A DNA stretch of 5,679 nt from NCBI GenBank assembly GCA_016191715.1, contig JACPVN010000427.1, forward strand, positions 1 through 5,679. The letters are read 5' to 3'. The stretch comes from Ignavibacteriota bacterium (lineage in GTDB: Bacteria; Bacteroidota; Ignavibacteria; UBA10030; SZUA-254). Under the pieces are notes generated by a model. That model made no database searches, was not told where the DNA came from, and was given only the letters and a program-made list of their open reading frames with translations. Numbering within the stretch: the first letter of the stretch is position 1; each line of letters starts with the position of its first letter. This document shows, in pieces, positions 5,273-5,679 of the stretch. A program made the translations under genes and the position numbers.

Positions 5273-5679
5273 GAGAAAATTTTACCGTTTGAACATCAAA
5301 CACCGGTCCATCTTTGCAACAGAGCGAATACTTTTTCTTTTGTTCCACGCGCTCTACAGGACAACCCTGACAAATTCCTATTCCGCACGCCATTGTTGTT
5401 TCAAGTGAAACTTCACACGGGATGTTCCATCGTTGAGCGAGTTCACTTAACGCATTCAGCATTATGTTCGGACCGCAGGCAAATATTTTTGGCTTGCGTA
5501 CCTGATGGGTTTTCAAATATTCATCGAGCAGAGAAACGACCGTTCCTTTGAATCCATGGCTACCGTCGTCGGTTGCTGTTTGAATATTTGTTAGAAAGGA
5601 GGGAATAAGTTGTTCTTTGGTTCGAGCGCCGAGGAACGTTGTAATAGTTTTTTTTTCGTTCAGTTGCTGAGTGAGAAGC
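5259..5679 (-). CDS. pyrK: Dihydroorotate dehydrogenase B, electron transfer subunit (C-terminal part)
   Basis: The frame is open from the right edge of the window to a TGA at 5259-5261, giving 139 residues of a protein normally about 250-280 long. PyrK carries FAD and a [2Fe-2S] cluster and passes electrons from PyrD to NAD. Visible features: FLGARTKEQL (the NAD-domain strand), ATDDGSHGFKGTV, KIFACGPNIML (the CGP motif of ferredoxin-reductase-type NAD domains), then the cluster ligands in CGIGICQGC and, 14 residues later, the Cys of CKDGPVF; the spacing C-x4-C-x2-C-x14-C is typical. The extra Cys just before the last ligand makes a CC pair. The FAD-binding beta-barrel (RxYS-type motif) and the start codon lie outside the window. 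No in-frame ATG occurs near a sensible start here, so shorter versions beginning at internal TTG codons are artefacts. The overlap with pyrD marks an operon. Confidence 0.96.
   Translation of the reverse strand, partial: LLTQQLNEKKTITTFLGARTKEQLIPSFLTNIQTATDDGSHGFKGTVVSLLDEYLKTHQVRKPKIFACGPNIMLNALSELAQRWNIPCEVSLETTMACGIGICQGCPVERVEQKKKYSLCCKDGPVFDVQTVKFSHAQH

Noticed and set aside
4536..5408. Several plus-strand open frames of 79-148 codons opposite pyrD and pyrK
   Set aside because: They are antisense to well-supported genes with intact motifs, and show no family motifs or plausible ribosome sites of their own.
5259..5516. A short complete 85-residue ferredoxin-like gene starting at 5516
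   Set aside because: The 'start' is an internal TTG; the frame stays open to the window edge and the upstream residues match the PyrK NAD-binding domain.

Overview
This is a window of housekeeping metabolism from a bacterial chromosome with moderate GC, densely packed on the minus strand over its right half. The organism is most likely a member of the Bacteroidota/Chlorobi/Ignavibacteria assemblage. That placement is an inference from the glycine-rich RRM protein, the mostly weak Shine-Dalgarno sequences, the type 1B dihydroorotate dehydrogenase and the repeat-rich intergenic DNA; no marker in the window proves it.

Layout. Bases 3-170 (+) are the last 55 codons of an RRM-type RNA-binding protein with a Gly/Arg-rich tail. 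A 309-base gene-free stretch follows (171-479). It holds three palindromic structures, one of them a 115-base element with near-perfect 10-base terminal inverted repeats. Bases 480-1634 (+) encode a phosphofructokinase whose active-site residues (GGDD, PKTMDND) point to pyrophosphate rather than ATP as phosphoryl donor. Between this gene and the convergent minus-strand gene lie 245 bases (1635-1879) with a branched palindrome and a 14-bp hairpin. Then, all on the minus strand and reading right to left, come pyrK (5' part outside the window), pyrD, folC and a BadF/BadG-type N-acetylglucosamine kinase-like gene.

How the genes fit together. pyrK and pyrD overlap by 14 bases and encode the two subunits of NAD-linked dihydroorotate dehydrogenase B, in de novo pyrimidine synthesis. 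folC follows after 58 bases and makes and polyglutamylates folates, cofactors for thymidylate and purine synthesis, so the trio forms a plausible nucleotide-precursor operon. The sugar kinase lies 140 bases further downstream on the same strand and may have its own promoter. The phosphofructokinase is an independent glycolytic unit.

The most distinctive feature is an 11-unit, strictly phased degenerate heptanucleotide repeat (4228-4304). It fills the pyrD-folC junction and runs into the folC reading frame. I saw no defence system, CRISPR array, transposase, tRNA or rRNA, and no clear candidate for an entirely new biological system.
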